Positions 50,972 to 63,364 of a stretch of DNA of 64,000 nucleotides are shown here, piece after piece. The DNA lies in assembly GCA_037447605.1 (NCBI GenBank), contig CM074820.1, forward strand, positions 821,274 through 885,273. The letters are read 5' to 3'. Position numbers and translations under genes: made by a program. The stretch is from Zygnema circumcarinatum (Eukaryota > Streptophyta > Zygnematophyceae > Zygnematales > Zygnemataceae). A model generated the notes under the pieces. That model worked only from the letters and a program-made list of their open reading frames with translations, made no database searches and had not been told where the DNA came from. Numbering within the stretch: the first letter of the stretch is position 1; each line of letters starts with the position of its first letter.

Positions 50972-53900
50972 ATGGCTGCTGCTCTAGGGCTTTCAGGAGG
51001 TGTGAAGGCTGCAGGATGGGTGGCGTTGAGAGGGCGAGGTGCAGGAGAAGACTTGCAGAGAGGAGGAGCGGAGCAGTCGTGCGTGGGTGTGTTTAGGAGG
51101 AATGCAGGAGTGTGGGGAAGACAGCTGGAAGAAAGGGCGTCGGATAAGAAAAGGGAGAGAGGGAGGAGGCTGGCAGTGGTGGTAGAAGCGACTGCGGAGG
51201 TCGGTGAGAAGGAGAGCAGTGTGAAGAGCACTCCGGCGAGGACGCTAAGAAGCTTAGAAGAAGCTGTGACCAATGGAAAACCTTACTCAGAAATCAACGT
51301 GGATTGGGAAAGCAATGGTGATTCAAGGAGTGAGGGGCAGGAGGGATCTACTTCCACTGCTTCAAGCAGCAGCCAGTGCCATAGCCGGCTTGGTATCGCG
51401 GATTTCCTGCGGGGAAAGAACATTCTTATCACAGGAGCCACGGGTTTTTTGGCGAAAGGTGAAGAAGCGGCTTAAGAGAGTACATTGCATCCACACTGAT
51501 TGTGCACACATCAAATTTATGAGCATATCTAAGAGGTTCTTGCTTGGTCATTCAGAGATACATATGCAATTAGGTGTATGTGAGCACTAGATTCCCTCCG
51601 TAGGATGACACAAGCTTGAATTGTTATCCTGTGTAAGTGTTGTTTTCAGTGATTCTATCGTGAATGTGTGCATTGACAGTGTCTGGCGTACAATCGACTC
51701 AATTCAAAGCACAAGCTGTGCATCTGAATAGAAGTCTTGAGCTAAACGCCAGCTGTTTCTTGGCATACTTCATCGTCATAGTGGAAATTTAACTGGAAGG
51801 GGATGATCTAATGTTGCATATGCAATCTTGTATTTCTCTTCTGCAGTTCTTGTCGAAAAAGTATTGCGCGAGCAGCCTGAGGTGGGGCATATTTACCTCG
51901 TTATCCAATCGAGGGCTGATGTGTCAGCACAGCAGAGGCTGGACGGACAGGTGGGCGCTCAATATGTTGTGGTTATGGTAAAGCTTATAGCTTCATGTCG
52001 TTAGCATTTGTTTTCCAGACCCAAATTCTCAGCTTGTGTAGGAAAGGTTCAGTTCTGCTTAGCATAGGAAGCCCTCAAGGGTTAAAGGTGGCTGTCCGTT
52101 GTATTTCAGCTCTTGTGCTTCGTTTACCTGAATGCTAGTAGAAGAAGGCTCTCACATGGATTTTTTATTTTCAGGTTATTGGCTCACAAGTATTCAACTT
52201 ATTGCGAGAAACCCATGCAGCTAGCTATGGAGAATTTATGAGCAAAAAACTGACAGCAGTGGAGGGCAACATGGCCCAAGAAGAGCTTGGATTGACATCT
52301 TTTGTGGCCGAGGAGCTTATGGAGAAAGTTGACATCCTCATAAATTCTGCAGCAAATACAACATTTGATGAGAGGTACAACTCAAGGAGACAGATAGTAG
52401 TGGTTGAAAGATGCGACAAGATAGCCAGTCTTTGGGGATGCAAAATCACAGTTATGGGTGAACATAAACTCATCGAGGAGAGTGCTCGAGAAGACATTTC
52501 CTCATTGAACAGTTAGAAAGCAGGGTTTAAAAAAGATTGTAGGGTAGTCAAGCGCTTAAATTGCAGCCAGCTTTTGGCCTATTCATTTCTCCAGAGAACA
52601 TTAGTAATTGTTACGTGCACAAAGCCACAAATTGGAGTCCTGAAGAGCATTTGTTTGGGCTAGATACTAAGGTTATGGAGAAAGGAGCTAGCTCTTGGAA
52701 ATCGTTTTGCAAAACAAGTTATCAAGTGAGTAGAAGCGTCAAACTGGATTCTTTTTATAAGATTTGTGAATTATGTTAATGTATCACTCTTGCATGTGTG
52801 CCGTAATGCAGGTATGATGTTGCACTCAATGTGAACACTTTAGGAGCACGTCGAGCAGTTCAGTTTGCGGCAAGGTGCAAAAAGCTCCAATTGCTTTTGC
52901 ATGTTTCTACAGGTGAGTTGTGGGAAAAATGGCATATCCGAACGATTCTGAAGTATGTTACGTTTACTTTGTTTAGGAATTCAGTGCTATTCTTAAGGAT
53001 GGTTATTGTGGAGAGTACCGTATTATGCATATGTTATGCACAGTATACACGAAGCCTATCTCATCCTCCTTCATCATTCGTATCCTAGATAAGCACCTTA
53101 CACCCCTCATATCAGAACTTACGTCACAGTCTTGTGCTGCTACGAGAATTGTACGAGCAACTTCAGTTAGGGCATTTTCTATCAGAAATGGACATTAAAA
53201 ACATGTACCGCGGGATACGACCTTCGTCTATTTGCAGCTTTTGTGAATGGACGAAGAGTCGGCCGTACAGCGGAGCAGCCTTTTGCCATGGGAGATTCAA
53301 TTGCAAAAGAACTTTCTGGTGGAGGAGATGTGCCCCGACTTGATGTGGAAGGGGAGATTGCGCTTATGGAGAGAGAGTTGAGAGCTGCTCAAGCAGAGGC
53401 CGCAGCAATGGATGCAGAGAAAGGCCAAGCCTTTGTGCAGAAGAGAATGGTAGAGCTTGGATTGGAAAGGTGAGCGGTCTGACCCACACTGGTCCTTGGG
53501 GTATTCTGTGGAATGCTCGAAACCTAAGCAGAACACGATGATGATGTTCACATCCTTACAATATGTGCTGGCTATCAGGACTGACTCGCAATACATGCAA
53601 TAGCTTAGGGGCTCTGCTAAAAAGTGCTGGCTTATTCGAGCTTATGCGATCAGTTCAGGGCCATGCACAAGTAGGCAACTGACTTTGCACAGTACATAAG
53701 ACGGCGTAAAACAAAAAGACTAACTAGCAGTGAGGTGTTTTTATGGGAGCATTATTATGAGGTTGAAACAGAGTCTGAACACGCAAAGGACAGAATAATT
53801 ACGCTGCAAGCTAACAGGGCAAGAGATGCGGCTAATTTACTCATTCAAATAGAGCTGTGGGCAATCGGTCAACTGCTTATACACGCAGCGTCATGGTACT

Positions 53901-56240
53901 GGCAGGGCAAACCTATTTGGGTGGCAAGACACGTATGTCTTTTCAAAGGCAATGGGGGAGATGCTGTTATCGGAGTATAGCCACAAGCTCCCTATAGCCA
54001 TTGCCCGACCCAGCATTGTGGAAAGCTCTCTTTCTGAGCCCATGCTTGGATGGATGGAGGGCATTCGGTAAGAGTTCGAACTTTTTGCGACATGGGGGCG
54101 GATTTCCTGTAGTGGGAGTTTGGAGCTATTGCTTTCGACATATTCATGCTGTGATAAACTAGGAAAATTAGAAATGCTAGATTTGGAATGTGGGTTTGTT
54201 CTTACTTTTCATGTCCGCGCCATTTGAATAGAACTGAGACTTATAGAGAAATTTTGTGAGAGTAAGGCCCTGTCACCTTGTAGTCAGGGTTTTGATGGGT
54301 TTTTAGAGTTTGATAGTATTTTCAGGGGATCTCTGACTTTCTCTTATTCAATTTGCCAGCATGGCAGACCCAATATTTTTGGCATATGGCAAAGGACAGA
54401 TGGAGGGCTTCCTTGCTGATAAGGATGGGTCTTTGGACTTGGTAAGGTTCATTATTCAGCGCCTTTGTAGACGATAACAATGCAGGCTCCCCTTTATTTT
54501 CTCCCCGAATTCTTTATCCATAGTCTATTGCAAAATCTTTTGTTTAGATGGCCTCATTTGGAAAGGCATGTCTTGAAAGTCTACCATGACTTATGACAGC
54601 GCAAGAATTGAGGGAATTTAATAAACTCGTCATCAGGATGGCCTAAGTATCAGGAAGAAAACTTATGGGTGGGATTATCAGAATGCATTGAAGTCATCCC
54701 TTATTGGTTTGACAAGTTAAGATTCTTCATTTCACAATCATCGACATAGGGCTGCCAATGCATTCTAAAATGTTCTCCCCACCCTTCACATAGTTCAATG
54801 GTCAACTTAAACATCGTTCGCCTATTGTTCCACATAACGGAAATGAATGCATCCGCTTATGTTCCTAAAGCACATCCCTCTCATTAATGGCATCATTCAT
54901 GTGCTCCCTTTCTCTTTCCCCCTTTTCGCAGGTCCCTGTGGATATGGTGATCAATGCTATTCTGGCAATGCTGGTGAAGCATGCGAAACAGCCCGGCCTT
55001 ACCGTGTATCATGTGGCCACGTCAGTAGTGAATCCGATTACTAATACTGAGCTTGCAAAGGCAGTTTCAGAGCACTTTACTGCCTCTCCGATGGTGGGAA
55101 AGGACGGGAAGAAGATCAGAGTGGAGCCCATGAAAGTGTATGGCGCCCTCTTCTGTTTCCAAGCTCACATGTGGTTCAAGTATCGCCTGCCTCTCCAGGT
55201 AAGGCCACCCCACAATACTAGGAACTGTTTGCTTTCAAAGTGTATATCTGCGGTTCGTTGAGAAACAGGATAAGGGGAAGAGGGTATTGGTTGTAAGTGG
55301 GAGAGAAGGCCACACTGTATTCATAACAAAAGGCATGAAAAAAATCATGTTTAGTCCATAAGATAACGAAAAAGTTGACACATACCAGCATTGTAGAGAG
55401 TTCTATGAGGTTTCGACGATGGCAAATTTTGTGAAGGCCAAACCTTTTGATCCACTGTTGGTAGTTGACATACATTAAACGTTCGATTTGTAACCAAGCC
55501 ATTTGAGCATTACTAGGGCTTTTCTTTGCTCGACTATGCCCATGTTGCCTTTTTAGTAAAGCACTTGCATGTATATCTCCGTAAGGAATGGACGGATTCG
55601 ATGTCATTTTTGTAAGCTGAGATTTTGAATGACTTCTTCAGATTGAGCAATTATTTACTGTCATCAAGGGATCAAGGCATGCGTCCAATTCACTCGCCCA
55701 GAAGCGGAATAGTATTAAACTGAAGACTTTTGAGCAACTAAGTTATCTCGCGAAGCTCTACCAGCCATATACGTTCTACGCCTGCAGGTGAGAGTTACCT
55801 GTCACTTTTAAGTGACCCGTACTGAAATAGTCCCATTATTATGTTATGAGGGGACAATTGGACGAGAAGACGGAGTGATGCTTGTAACACCTGGTTATCT
55901 CTTTATGTCCCAACCTTGGGGCATATTCAGAGTCAAAAACACACACTCCCTTAAAACCTGCAACTGTGCACTTTCTTTTGCTCAAATTTCTAGAGGCATC
56001 CGCAGTATTTTTATTCCAGTCTTGGTAGTTAGTTAGCGGTATGGTGACGTAACCAGTACAGTCTTTTCCTATGACAGATTTGATGCAACAAACACGCTGC
56101 AATTGTTTGCTGAGCTCTCTCCCGAAGAGCAAAAACGCTTCAACTTTGACTTGAAGAATATCAACTGGAGAGATTACATTGTCCAGGTCCATATGCCCGG
56201 CTTGCGCAAATATGTCCTCAAGGGGAGGGGCAGCCAGTAG
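50972..56240 (+). CDS. FAR: fatty acyl-CoA/ACP reductase, plastid MS2/FAR2 type (647 aa, 10 exons)
   Basis: Reduces activated long-chain fatty acids to fatty alcohols for wax or sporopollenin precursors. Exons: 50972-51458, 51847-51950, 52175-52374, 52812-52912, 53238-53469, 53906-54067, 54360-54441, 54932-55198, 55642-55787 and 56078-56240; all nine junctions keep phase; 648 codons. Exon 1 encodes an Ala/Gly/Arg-rich transit peptide and ends in the NADPH-binding motif [12 protein letters not shown]. Further landmarks are [31 protein letters not shown] and [15 protein letters not shown]. The active-site motif [17 protein letters not shown] gives Tyr385 and Lys389. [37 protein letters not shown] and the C-terminal sterile-domain end [20 protein letters not shown] follow. 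The transit peptide separates it from ER-type FARs and groups it with MS2. Catalytic residues are intact. Confidence 0.95.
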
Positions 56241-56538
56241 GAGAGAATCGTTACCTTTCAAATGTGCATATTGAGGGAATTTTTCTCTCACTTTCTGAGG
56301 GTCTGCTCGGGAGAATTTGTGGCTATGGAGCTGCCACGTTATGGGAAACTGAAGTGCTGCTGCTTAAGTTGGTTTGGAGAGCTCAACGGGCCACTACTAC
56401 ATTCTACGTTATTGTTTCTTTTCATGTTCAGCCAATGGGGTGCTTCTCGAAGATTAAGATAGATGCGTTGGCGGTCGCTGATCCTTTGACTTCCGGAGTC
56501 CGTCGCTCACTCTCTCTCGCCCTTTCGCTCACAATACG

Positions 56539-56573
<35 letters not shown>

Positions 56574-58231
56574 ACATACAACTCACAATTGACATTTTTC
56601 GGTTGTCAGGTGTTAGTTGGAGGTTGTAGGTGAATCGTAAGCTTCATACTTGCGAGTGCCACATTGATTCATGTGGAAGCGCTAGAAAGTAGAATTCAAA
56701 TTTAACTCGTAATTTTTTTCGGTTTTTTCATTATGTTACACATGTTGAAGGCAGCACAGTTGTGCCTATCTGGCCGAACCTCAATGAAATGTACTCTGTT
56801 CTGGGAATGAATAGGATGAAACTACTTTCCCCCGGGTGTCCTCATAGTTTCACAATTGTCTACTCATAAGACAGTTCGTCCTGTTCCTGTGTTCTATGGT
56901 AGCTGTAGCTGGCTTTAACGTATCTTTTGGAAGGGGAGGCGATGGCGAGATGAGAGCGGGAGAGGGGAAAGGGGGGAGAACGGCAAGGAGAGATGAAAGA
57001 GGGGAAAGAGGAGAAACAGGAGTGAAGGGAGGGAGGAGGGAGGAGGGAGGAGACAGGAGGGGAGAGAGGAGAGAGGGGATAGGGGAGAGAGGGGAGCGGG
57101 GAGATAGGGACGAGGGCTGTAGGGGGAGACAGGAGGGAGGAGCGAGGGGGCAAAGTGGGGAGGCGACAGGTGGGAGGCAGAAAGATTTCGGGAGATGGGA
57201 GTGGGGACAGGTGAGAGACAGGAGGGAGGGGAGGTGGGGGACAGGAAGGCGGGGAGAGGGGAGAGGGGGAGGTGGGAGACTAGAGAGAGGACAGGTGGGA
57301 GCCAGGCGGGAGTAGGGAGAGGGAGAGGGATGGAGAGTTGAGAGACAGAAGGGAGGGGAGAGGGGGGAGTGGGGAGTGGTGGGAATCAGGAAGTCGGAGA
57401 GGGGGGAAGAGCGGGGAGAGGTGAATGGTCAGCGACATTAGGGAGGAAAAAGGTGGGAGACTGAAGGAAGAGGAATGGTGGGAAACAGGAGGAAATGGGG
57501 AGAGGGACAGGTGGGACACAGGAGGGAGGCGAGAGATGCGAGAGTGGACAGGTGGGAGACAGGATGGAGAGGTGGGAGACAGAAGAGAGTGGAGAAGGGG
57601 GAAAGGGGGAGGTGGGGGCTCAGGAAGGCGGGGAAAGAGGACAGGTTGGAGACAGGAGCGAGTAGGGAGATGGGGGAGAGGACAGGTCGGAGACCGGAGG
57701 GAGGGGAAAGGCGAGATTTTGTGAGTCATTTCTCTCTGATAAGATTGTATTGCATTGTACTGTGATATTGTACACTTTGGGGAGGAGAGGGGAGGGGAGG
57801 AGTGAGAGGTAGACACCTCGAAACAGGCGCAGGGTAAGACAAAAGGGAGACGGAGAGTGATACGCGCTACCTCATCTGATTGATTTACAAATACTCAGAC
57901 AAAAACAATCAATTTGAAATGTGGCCCACTGAAAGGATTTGAGCCAATGATCTCCGCTATGACTACATCCCAGCTCCCACAACCTCCACAAAGCATTTCC
58001 TTCCGCATCCAAACTCTCCGTCCATCACCATCAAACGTTACAATCCCTACAGATATAACCCTCTACTCTTCTCAGACGTACACTGAAACCCCTAAAATCT
58101 GCACCTGATTAAAACCTGCAGGTTCAGAAGACGGTAAATACACATGATTCAAGTTTTCCTGCTATGTTGTTTTTCTGCCTGTGATCTGTTGTTCACATCA
58201 ACCTCGTCCATCGTTTAATCAAATTTCTTCG
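56241..58231. repeat. intergenic with a long polypurine tract (56930-57720)
   Basis: 3' flanks of FAR (+) and TRAPPC6 (-). A (CT)n run lies at about 56540-56573. 56930-57720 is GGGAGA / GACAGGTGGGAGACAGGAGG-type purine-rich repeat, with ACAGGTGGGAGAC recurring at 25-100 bp spacing. 57925-57950 resembles a tRNA-derived B-box end (GGATTTGAGCC). No gene called. Confidence 0.7.
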
Positions 58232-60229
58232 TTATTGCTTTATTCGAACTGTAAACGAGCCTGCGAAAGAACAAAAACATGGAACATTCAAGACTTGTTA
58301 CCACCAAAAGTGATGCTTCCGTAACAAGCACGAACGGAAATACATGAAGACAAACTAACGCTTGGCATATAGCAGGCATAAAGGCACTTACAAGAAGGCA
58401 AAGTAGCCACTTCAGCGAGCACGGAACATGGAACTCCAAGATTAGTTAACGCTCCACGGATAAGGCCGCATGGAAAGAACAAATATTGGGCTGCTGCCAC
58501 TACTGCGTTATTTGACCCCTTTTCTTGATTCGAATTTGTAGGAGTTTCAAAGGAAGCTCCGGTGCCCATGTCCATTTCGGAGGGTCCCGCATCGCCGGAA
58601 ATGCGAGTAAGCCAACAGAACTTTGTATCTTGAAGAACAAAAATGCCCTGAGAAGAAAGGAAGGAAGCAGCAGCATGAGGGCAATGGGGGGATGAGTTAA
58701 CGGTAAGGCAAGGATGAAGCAATAATTCAGCTTTTCCTTTCGGTGACAGGGAGGGGAAGTTGTAGTGTTAGTGAAATTTATAAATGTCTTCCAAACGACG
58801 GGAGAGAGAAAGTGGGGAGGAGGGAGGAGAGAGTGAGGGGGGGGGGGAAGAGAGACCCTATAAACGACGAGAGTGAGAGGGTGGAATGGGAGGAGAGAGT
58901 GAGGGAGACAGAGAGAGGTCGTCCAGATGACGAGAGTGAGAAAGAGGGAGAAGGAAGATAACGAGAGGATTTCCCTGAAATGAACAAAGAGAGAGAGAGC
59001 AGACGAAAGATAGAAAGAAAGAGAGGGAGAGAGAGAGAGAGAGAGGGAGCACGGAGCGCCATGGCAGAGGCAGGGCAGGCAGTTAGCTCACTCGATGATT
59101 AGTCTTCAAGTTGTCGACCTGCTTCCGAAAAACCTCCGCCCAAAAGTCTTTGCAGATGAACTTGATGACGTCCAAATGGTCTGCAAACCGCGCTCGGTCC
59201 TTTGTGTACCTGCGGACCCCAACATCTCCCTCTCAAAGGCTTCAGCCAATCCAACGGCTCATGTCAACTGTGGGGGGGATGATCTTTACAGCAGAACTTC
59301 CGTCTCTTGCTCTCCCAATCATCTCACATACAACAAAACACATAAGATAAGTGCTTCCTGCTAACAACTGCTGGCGGAGGAAAAAAAAAAACAAAAAAAA
59401 AACATTTCAAAAAAGAAATCGAAATCATTCAAATCAATCAAAAAAATCGAAACATTTCAAATATTTCGCCCTCATCAGCGCTTTCCACCAACAGAACAGA
59501 ACAAAACCTCATCTTCGGCACTTCGCAACAATGTTAGGGTTTCCACCGTCCATCACCCCCCATTCCCACCCTCCCCCCTCTCACTCCCACGCCTCTCACT
59601 ATGAGGAATTTCCCCCAATGACCATCCCACCTACCCTCCCCTCTCCATGCTCAACCCTAAACACTCAAATCCTGAACTTTAACCCTAAATTTCGTCACCA
59701 CTTCACGTCCACCCGGCTCCTCTCCTCTCCGCCCCCCCCCCCCACTCCTCACCTTCGCTCCCATGTTCAGCTATAAAATAACCAAATCCTAACAACCCCT
59801 CATTTAACCCTAATTCTCTTCTCCTTAATCAACCTAATTTCCGCAAATTGCAATTTCAACCCTGCACCCCACCCCCCTCCCTCCTCCCCTTCTGCATTTC
59901 ACTTTACATCGCAGCATATATTATCTGCTGTGATACTCATCTGTACCGAAATCAATTCAATTTGCCAATCCCCCCCCCCCCCAACCCCCTCTTCCCCCAA
60001 GAAAACAAACCTGAAATCCTGAAAAGTCCCCTCCTAACCCTAATTTTGGCCCCCTTTTCACGACCCACCTCTCCACGAGCTGCTGCCCCACTTGGAAGCC
60101 GATGGCCTCTATGCGCCGCCCAGCCAGGTCGGGCCGTAAGCTGAGTTGGCGCTGGTAAGAGGCGACGAGCTCCATACTGAGCAGGTCCAAACAGCTCTCC
60201 GCGATCTCCTTCTCAACCGGGTTCGGCAT
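58232..60229 (-). CDS. TRAPPC6: TRAPP complex subunit 6 (Trs33/BET3 family), 183 aa, 4 exons
   Basis: Subunit of the TRAPP tethering complex that activates Rab GTPases in ER-Golgi and Golgi traffic. Exons: 60229-60069, 59209-59092, 58647-58392 and 58248-58232; phases 2, 0 and 1; 184 codons with the stop. Landmarks are [14 protein letters not shown] (junction 1), [40 protein letters not shown] and [20 protein letters not shown]. The last exon is only 17 bp and gives FRIKQ, where relatives end SFVIRIK; it keeps phase and the family ending but is the least certain piece. Start 60229 ([17 protein letters not shown]) fits the family; an in-frame Met at 60247 is an alternative. A 650-bp TTAGGG-rich array begins only 20-40 bp upstream. 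Intron 2 is polypurine on +. Confidence 0.92.
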
Positions 60230-60249
60230 CGCGATGGTTCGGATCACGA

Positions 60250-60895
60250 ATTAGGGTTGAGGTCAGCGTTAGGGTTAGGGTTAGGGTTAGGGTTAGGGTT
60301 AGGGTTAGGGTTAGGGTTCAGGAGGTTGAGGGTTAGGGTTGGGTACTACAGAGTGAGGTTAGGGATAGGGTTAAGGTGAGGGTTAGGGTTAAGGAAATTA
60401 AGGATTGGGGTTAGGATAAGGTTTAAGGAACTTCAGAGTTGGGGTTGGGGTTGGGGTTAGGGTTAAGGGTTAAGGAACTTAAGGATTGGGGTAAGGATTA
60501 AGGTTAGGGTTAGGATTAGGGTAAAGGAACTTAAGAATTGGGGTTAGGATTAGGGTTAGGGTTAGGATTGAGGAACTTAAGGATAAGGGTTAGGGTTAGA
60601 TAAAGGGTTAGGGTTAGATAAAGGGTTAGGGTTAGATAAAGGGTTAGGGTTAGGGTCAGGGTTAAGGACCTCAAGGATGGGGGTTAGGATTAGGGTTAGG
60701 TTAGGATTAGGGTAAAGGAACTTAAGAATTGGGGTTAGGATTAGGGTTAGGGTTAGGATTGAGGAACTTAAGGATTAGGGTTAGGGTTAGATAAAGGGTT
60801 AGGTTTAGATAAAGGGCTAGGGTTAGATAAAGAGTTAGGGTTAGGGTCAGGGTTAAGATTAGGGTTAAGAAATTTAAGGGGTAAACTCAGGGTTG
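60250..60895 (+). repeat. telomere-like satellite: TTAGGG array with a 191-bp higher-order period
   Basis: 60268-60318 holds eight perfect TTAGGG copies. The rest mixes TTAGGG with TTAAGGAACTTAAGGATTGG and TAGATAAAGGG variants. The block GGTAAAGGAACTTAAGAATT at about 60520 recurs at about 60711, and TAGATAAAGGGTTAGGG at 60598 recurs at about 60789, so roughly 1.7 copies of a 191-bp unit are present. It lies directly upstream of the TRAPPC6 start codon. Confidence 0.9.
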
Positions 60896-61834
60896 ATTCC
60901 TAAAGCGCTGCACGGAACTCGGCGTTCTTGGAGGGTGCGGAGGCCATGGGGGTACAGGGGTTTCGGGGCTCTCAGGGTTTAGGGCCTCCCTGGCGAGGCG
61001 GAGGTCCTAAGGGGAAAGAATGGCGACCACTACCCGACAAGGCCGACACGTGCCGCAAAAAACTTTCTGAAAAACCGGCGGCTGCTGTCAAACTGAGGCA
61101 GGAATGATGACGCTTCATGGCGTCAGCATAGCCAATCAAAAATTTTAGCTCACACATGTGACGAATCTCCATGGAGATGCCGTACAGTTATCCAGTCAAA
61201 TCCCGTTGCGGATTACGGGATTCTCACATAAATTTTCCAGTCTCTGCGCTAATTACAGTCTTTTTTTACACGTGCAAACAGCCAATCATATTCTCCGCTT
61301 CCTAGTGATGACGACCTTCACACCGACATGGCGTCATCAAACTGTTATTCGTACTTTTTGAAGCTTCCGCGAAGGCATCAACCTCTTGCACTTGTCCTAT
61401 CAAGGAACCTTCCCGGAAGCTGCCTCGTTCTATTTCAGGGCGGAACTTTCCTTGCCACCTGTACTTCGTCATATTCCAATGAAAACTTGCCACGTGTAAA
61501 TAATGTTGACGTGGCGGGCCCTCATTGGGCGGGAGGTCCCAAGAAGGCCCGCATCGCCCTCCCCCTTCCTCTTGGAGCCCTCCGCCTCCAAAGAGCGGGG
61601 CGGCCATGGCGGAAGTTACGTGCTCTCGGCCTCTCTCTCGCCTCTCTCCCACACCTTTAATACATCTCTCTCACTATCTCACTTTCTTTTCTCCATGGCT
61701 GCACGCCTCTCTCTCCCTCCTCTCCCATGTGCTCTCCCGCCTATTGCATCTGATCTCCTGCGAGTTCTCCCCTCCTGGATGCCGCAGCAAGGAGTCGAAG
61801 CCCTCTCCTGCTTGAAATTTGATTTTATAAAAAC
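60896..61834. promoter_or_regulatory. divergent region between TRAPPC6 (-) and the fasciclin-like gene (+)
   Basis: It contains AGCCAATC CCAAT boxes at about 61131 and 61280, GCCACGTGT at 61489 and GACGTGGC at 61508. A CT-rich leader (61555-61760) runs up to the FAS1 gene. An ORF starting MAARLSLPPLPCALPPIASD at 61695 is short, out of frame with the gene, and likely leader sequence. Confidence 0.55.
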
Positions 61835-62429
61835 ATGATATCGTCCTCTACCTCCTCCCACTTCCTCCCATCTTCCCTTCCCCTCCTTCTCCCCTCCCTC
61901 CTCCTCCTCCTCCTGCTCCCCTCCGCTTTCGCTGAAACCCTAAACTCTCCCCCTCCACCTTCCACTCCTGCTCTGACCTCTGAAGCCGGATATGAGATCC
62001 GAGAAGTGGAGCGGTCTCTGAGGAGCTATGGAACTCAGAGCACGACCGCCACTCTCCTTTTCAATACGACAAATGTGGGAGCCGCCATGGCTGAGCTTCC
62101 AGGAGCGACTTTTCTCGCTCCCAAAAACTCGGCATGGAGCAGTTTGGGGAGTCAGGAGGGAGGGCCGCAGCTGGAGCTGCTCCTTGCGGGGGCGATGGGG
62201 AACGTGGTTTTGATCAACCTTTTGAAGTATCACATCGTCACGGAGTATTTGCTGTACGTGGATCTGCAGGTGATGCTCTGAAGAGAAAGAAAAGAATTTA
62301 AGTGAAGGAGAGTTTCTGTGTTCTCTGTGTGATTTCTGCATCATGGAGTCGGGTGATTTGTCGATTTCTTTTCGATGATCATGTCTGAACTCCGTCTTCC
62401 TCCCGTTCTCTCTCTCCCTCTCTCGCCCC

Positions 62430-62461
<32 letters not shown>

Positions 62462-63364
62462 ACCTCTACCTCTCTCTCTCACTTCCCTCCTTCTATCCCT
62501 TTCTGTCTCTCTCCCCTCCCTCCTTGCTTTATTTATGTTATTTTGGCTCGCAGTTAACCGACAAGGGCGCAGGTCTTCCCACTCTCCTCAATCAGTCTGT
62601 GTACATATCACCCTATGACGGCCAGAATTTCTTTTACACAAATTCATCCGAACCTGAGAAAAATTCGACGAGTGATGAGCCGGACATCCACCAGGACGGA
62701 GTCATCTCTGTTCAGGGCATATCGGAGGTCCTCATTCCGGACCTCTCTCTCCTTTGGTTTAGCGATTTTGAGGATGAGGGAGGAGGCCCGGGAGCCGCTC
62801 CTTCTCCCTCTCCCACTTTTCCGGTTTTCATTCCACAGTCAGTGGGCGAGCAGAGCCCTCCATCTCCGCAGTCTCTGGATTCGTTAAATATGATGTCAGG
62901 TGCTTACCGAATCTCACATTGTTTCATTGGTAGAAGTAGGAGGGACCGGTGGGAGATGAAGGGGAAAATAAGGAAGTATTCGGAGGCTGTTTGCACGTGT
63001 GTGGGTTGAAGGTGGGAGAGGAGGAGGATAAAGGGAAGGGAAGGGAAGGGAAGGAAAGGGAAGGGAAGGAGAGGCTTGTCTTGGATTTTTTTTTTGTTTT
63101 TACTGCGGGCTTTGAGGAAGATTAGGTGACCGACTTGCTTAACATCTTGTGGTTGAATGAGGGGGGCCCCTACATGGGTCCGTAGTAGCCATTCATTTGG
63201 ATGCAAGATAAATTTCTTTATGTAAATAACTGTTATAAATTTCTGATAAATGTCGGCATGACTCCGTTGCAGGGGCGGTTCCTTTGGCTCCAAGCTTCAC
63301 AAAATTCGACATTTTTTTCGTCCCGCTACTGTTCGCCATGTTTCAATTATTTGTAGGAATTTGA
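61835..63364 (+). CDS. FLA: fasciclin-like arabinogalactan protein (290 aa, 3 exons), probably GPI-anchored
   Basis: Cell-surface adhesion or wall protein with one FAS1 domain. Exons: 61835-62269, 62554-62899 and 63273-63364; phases 0 and 1; 291 codons with the stop. The signal peptide is strong (LPLLLPSLLLLLLLPSAFA, about residues 13-33). A Pro-rich segment (SPPPPSTPAL) follows, then FAS1 landmarks: LPGATFLAPKNSAWSSL (H1-like box), INLLKYHIVTEYLLY (YH motif) and, across intron 1, VSVQGISEVLIPDLSLLWF-type H2 region (read here as VISVQGISEVLIPDL). A Pro/Ser-rich stretch (PSPSPTFPVF, PPSPQSL) suggests arabinogalactan glycosylation. Exon 3 encodes a hydrophobic tail (FDIFFVPLLFAMFQLFVGI), fitting a GPI-anchor signal. 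Exon 3 was chosen by phase and this tail. Intron 1 is CT-rich. Confidence 0.85.

Noticed and set aside
53134-53230. Stretch reading [15 protein letters not shown], reminiscent of a reverse-transcriptase motif
   Set aside because: Only about 20 residues inside a FAR intron with no flanking RT blocks; chance similarity is likely.
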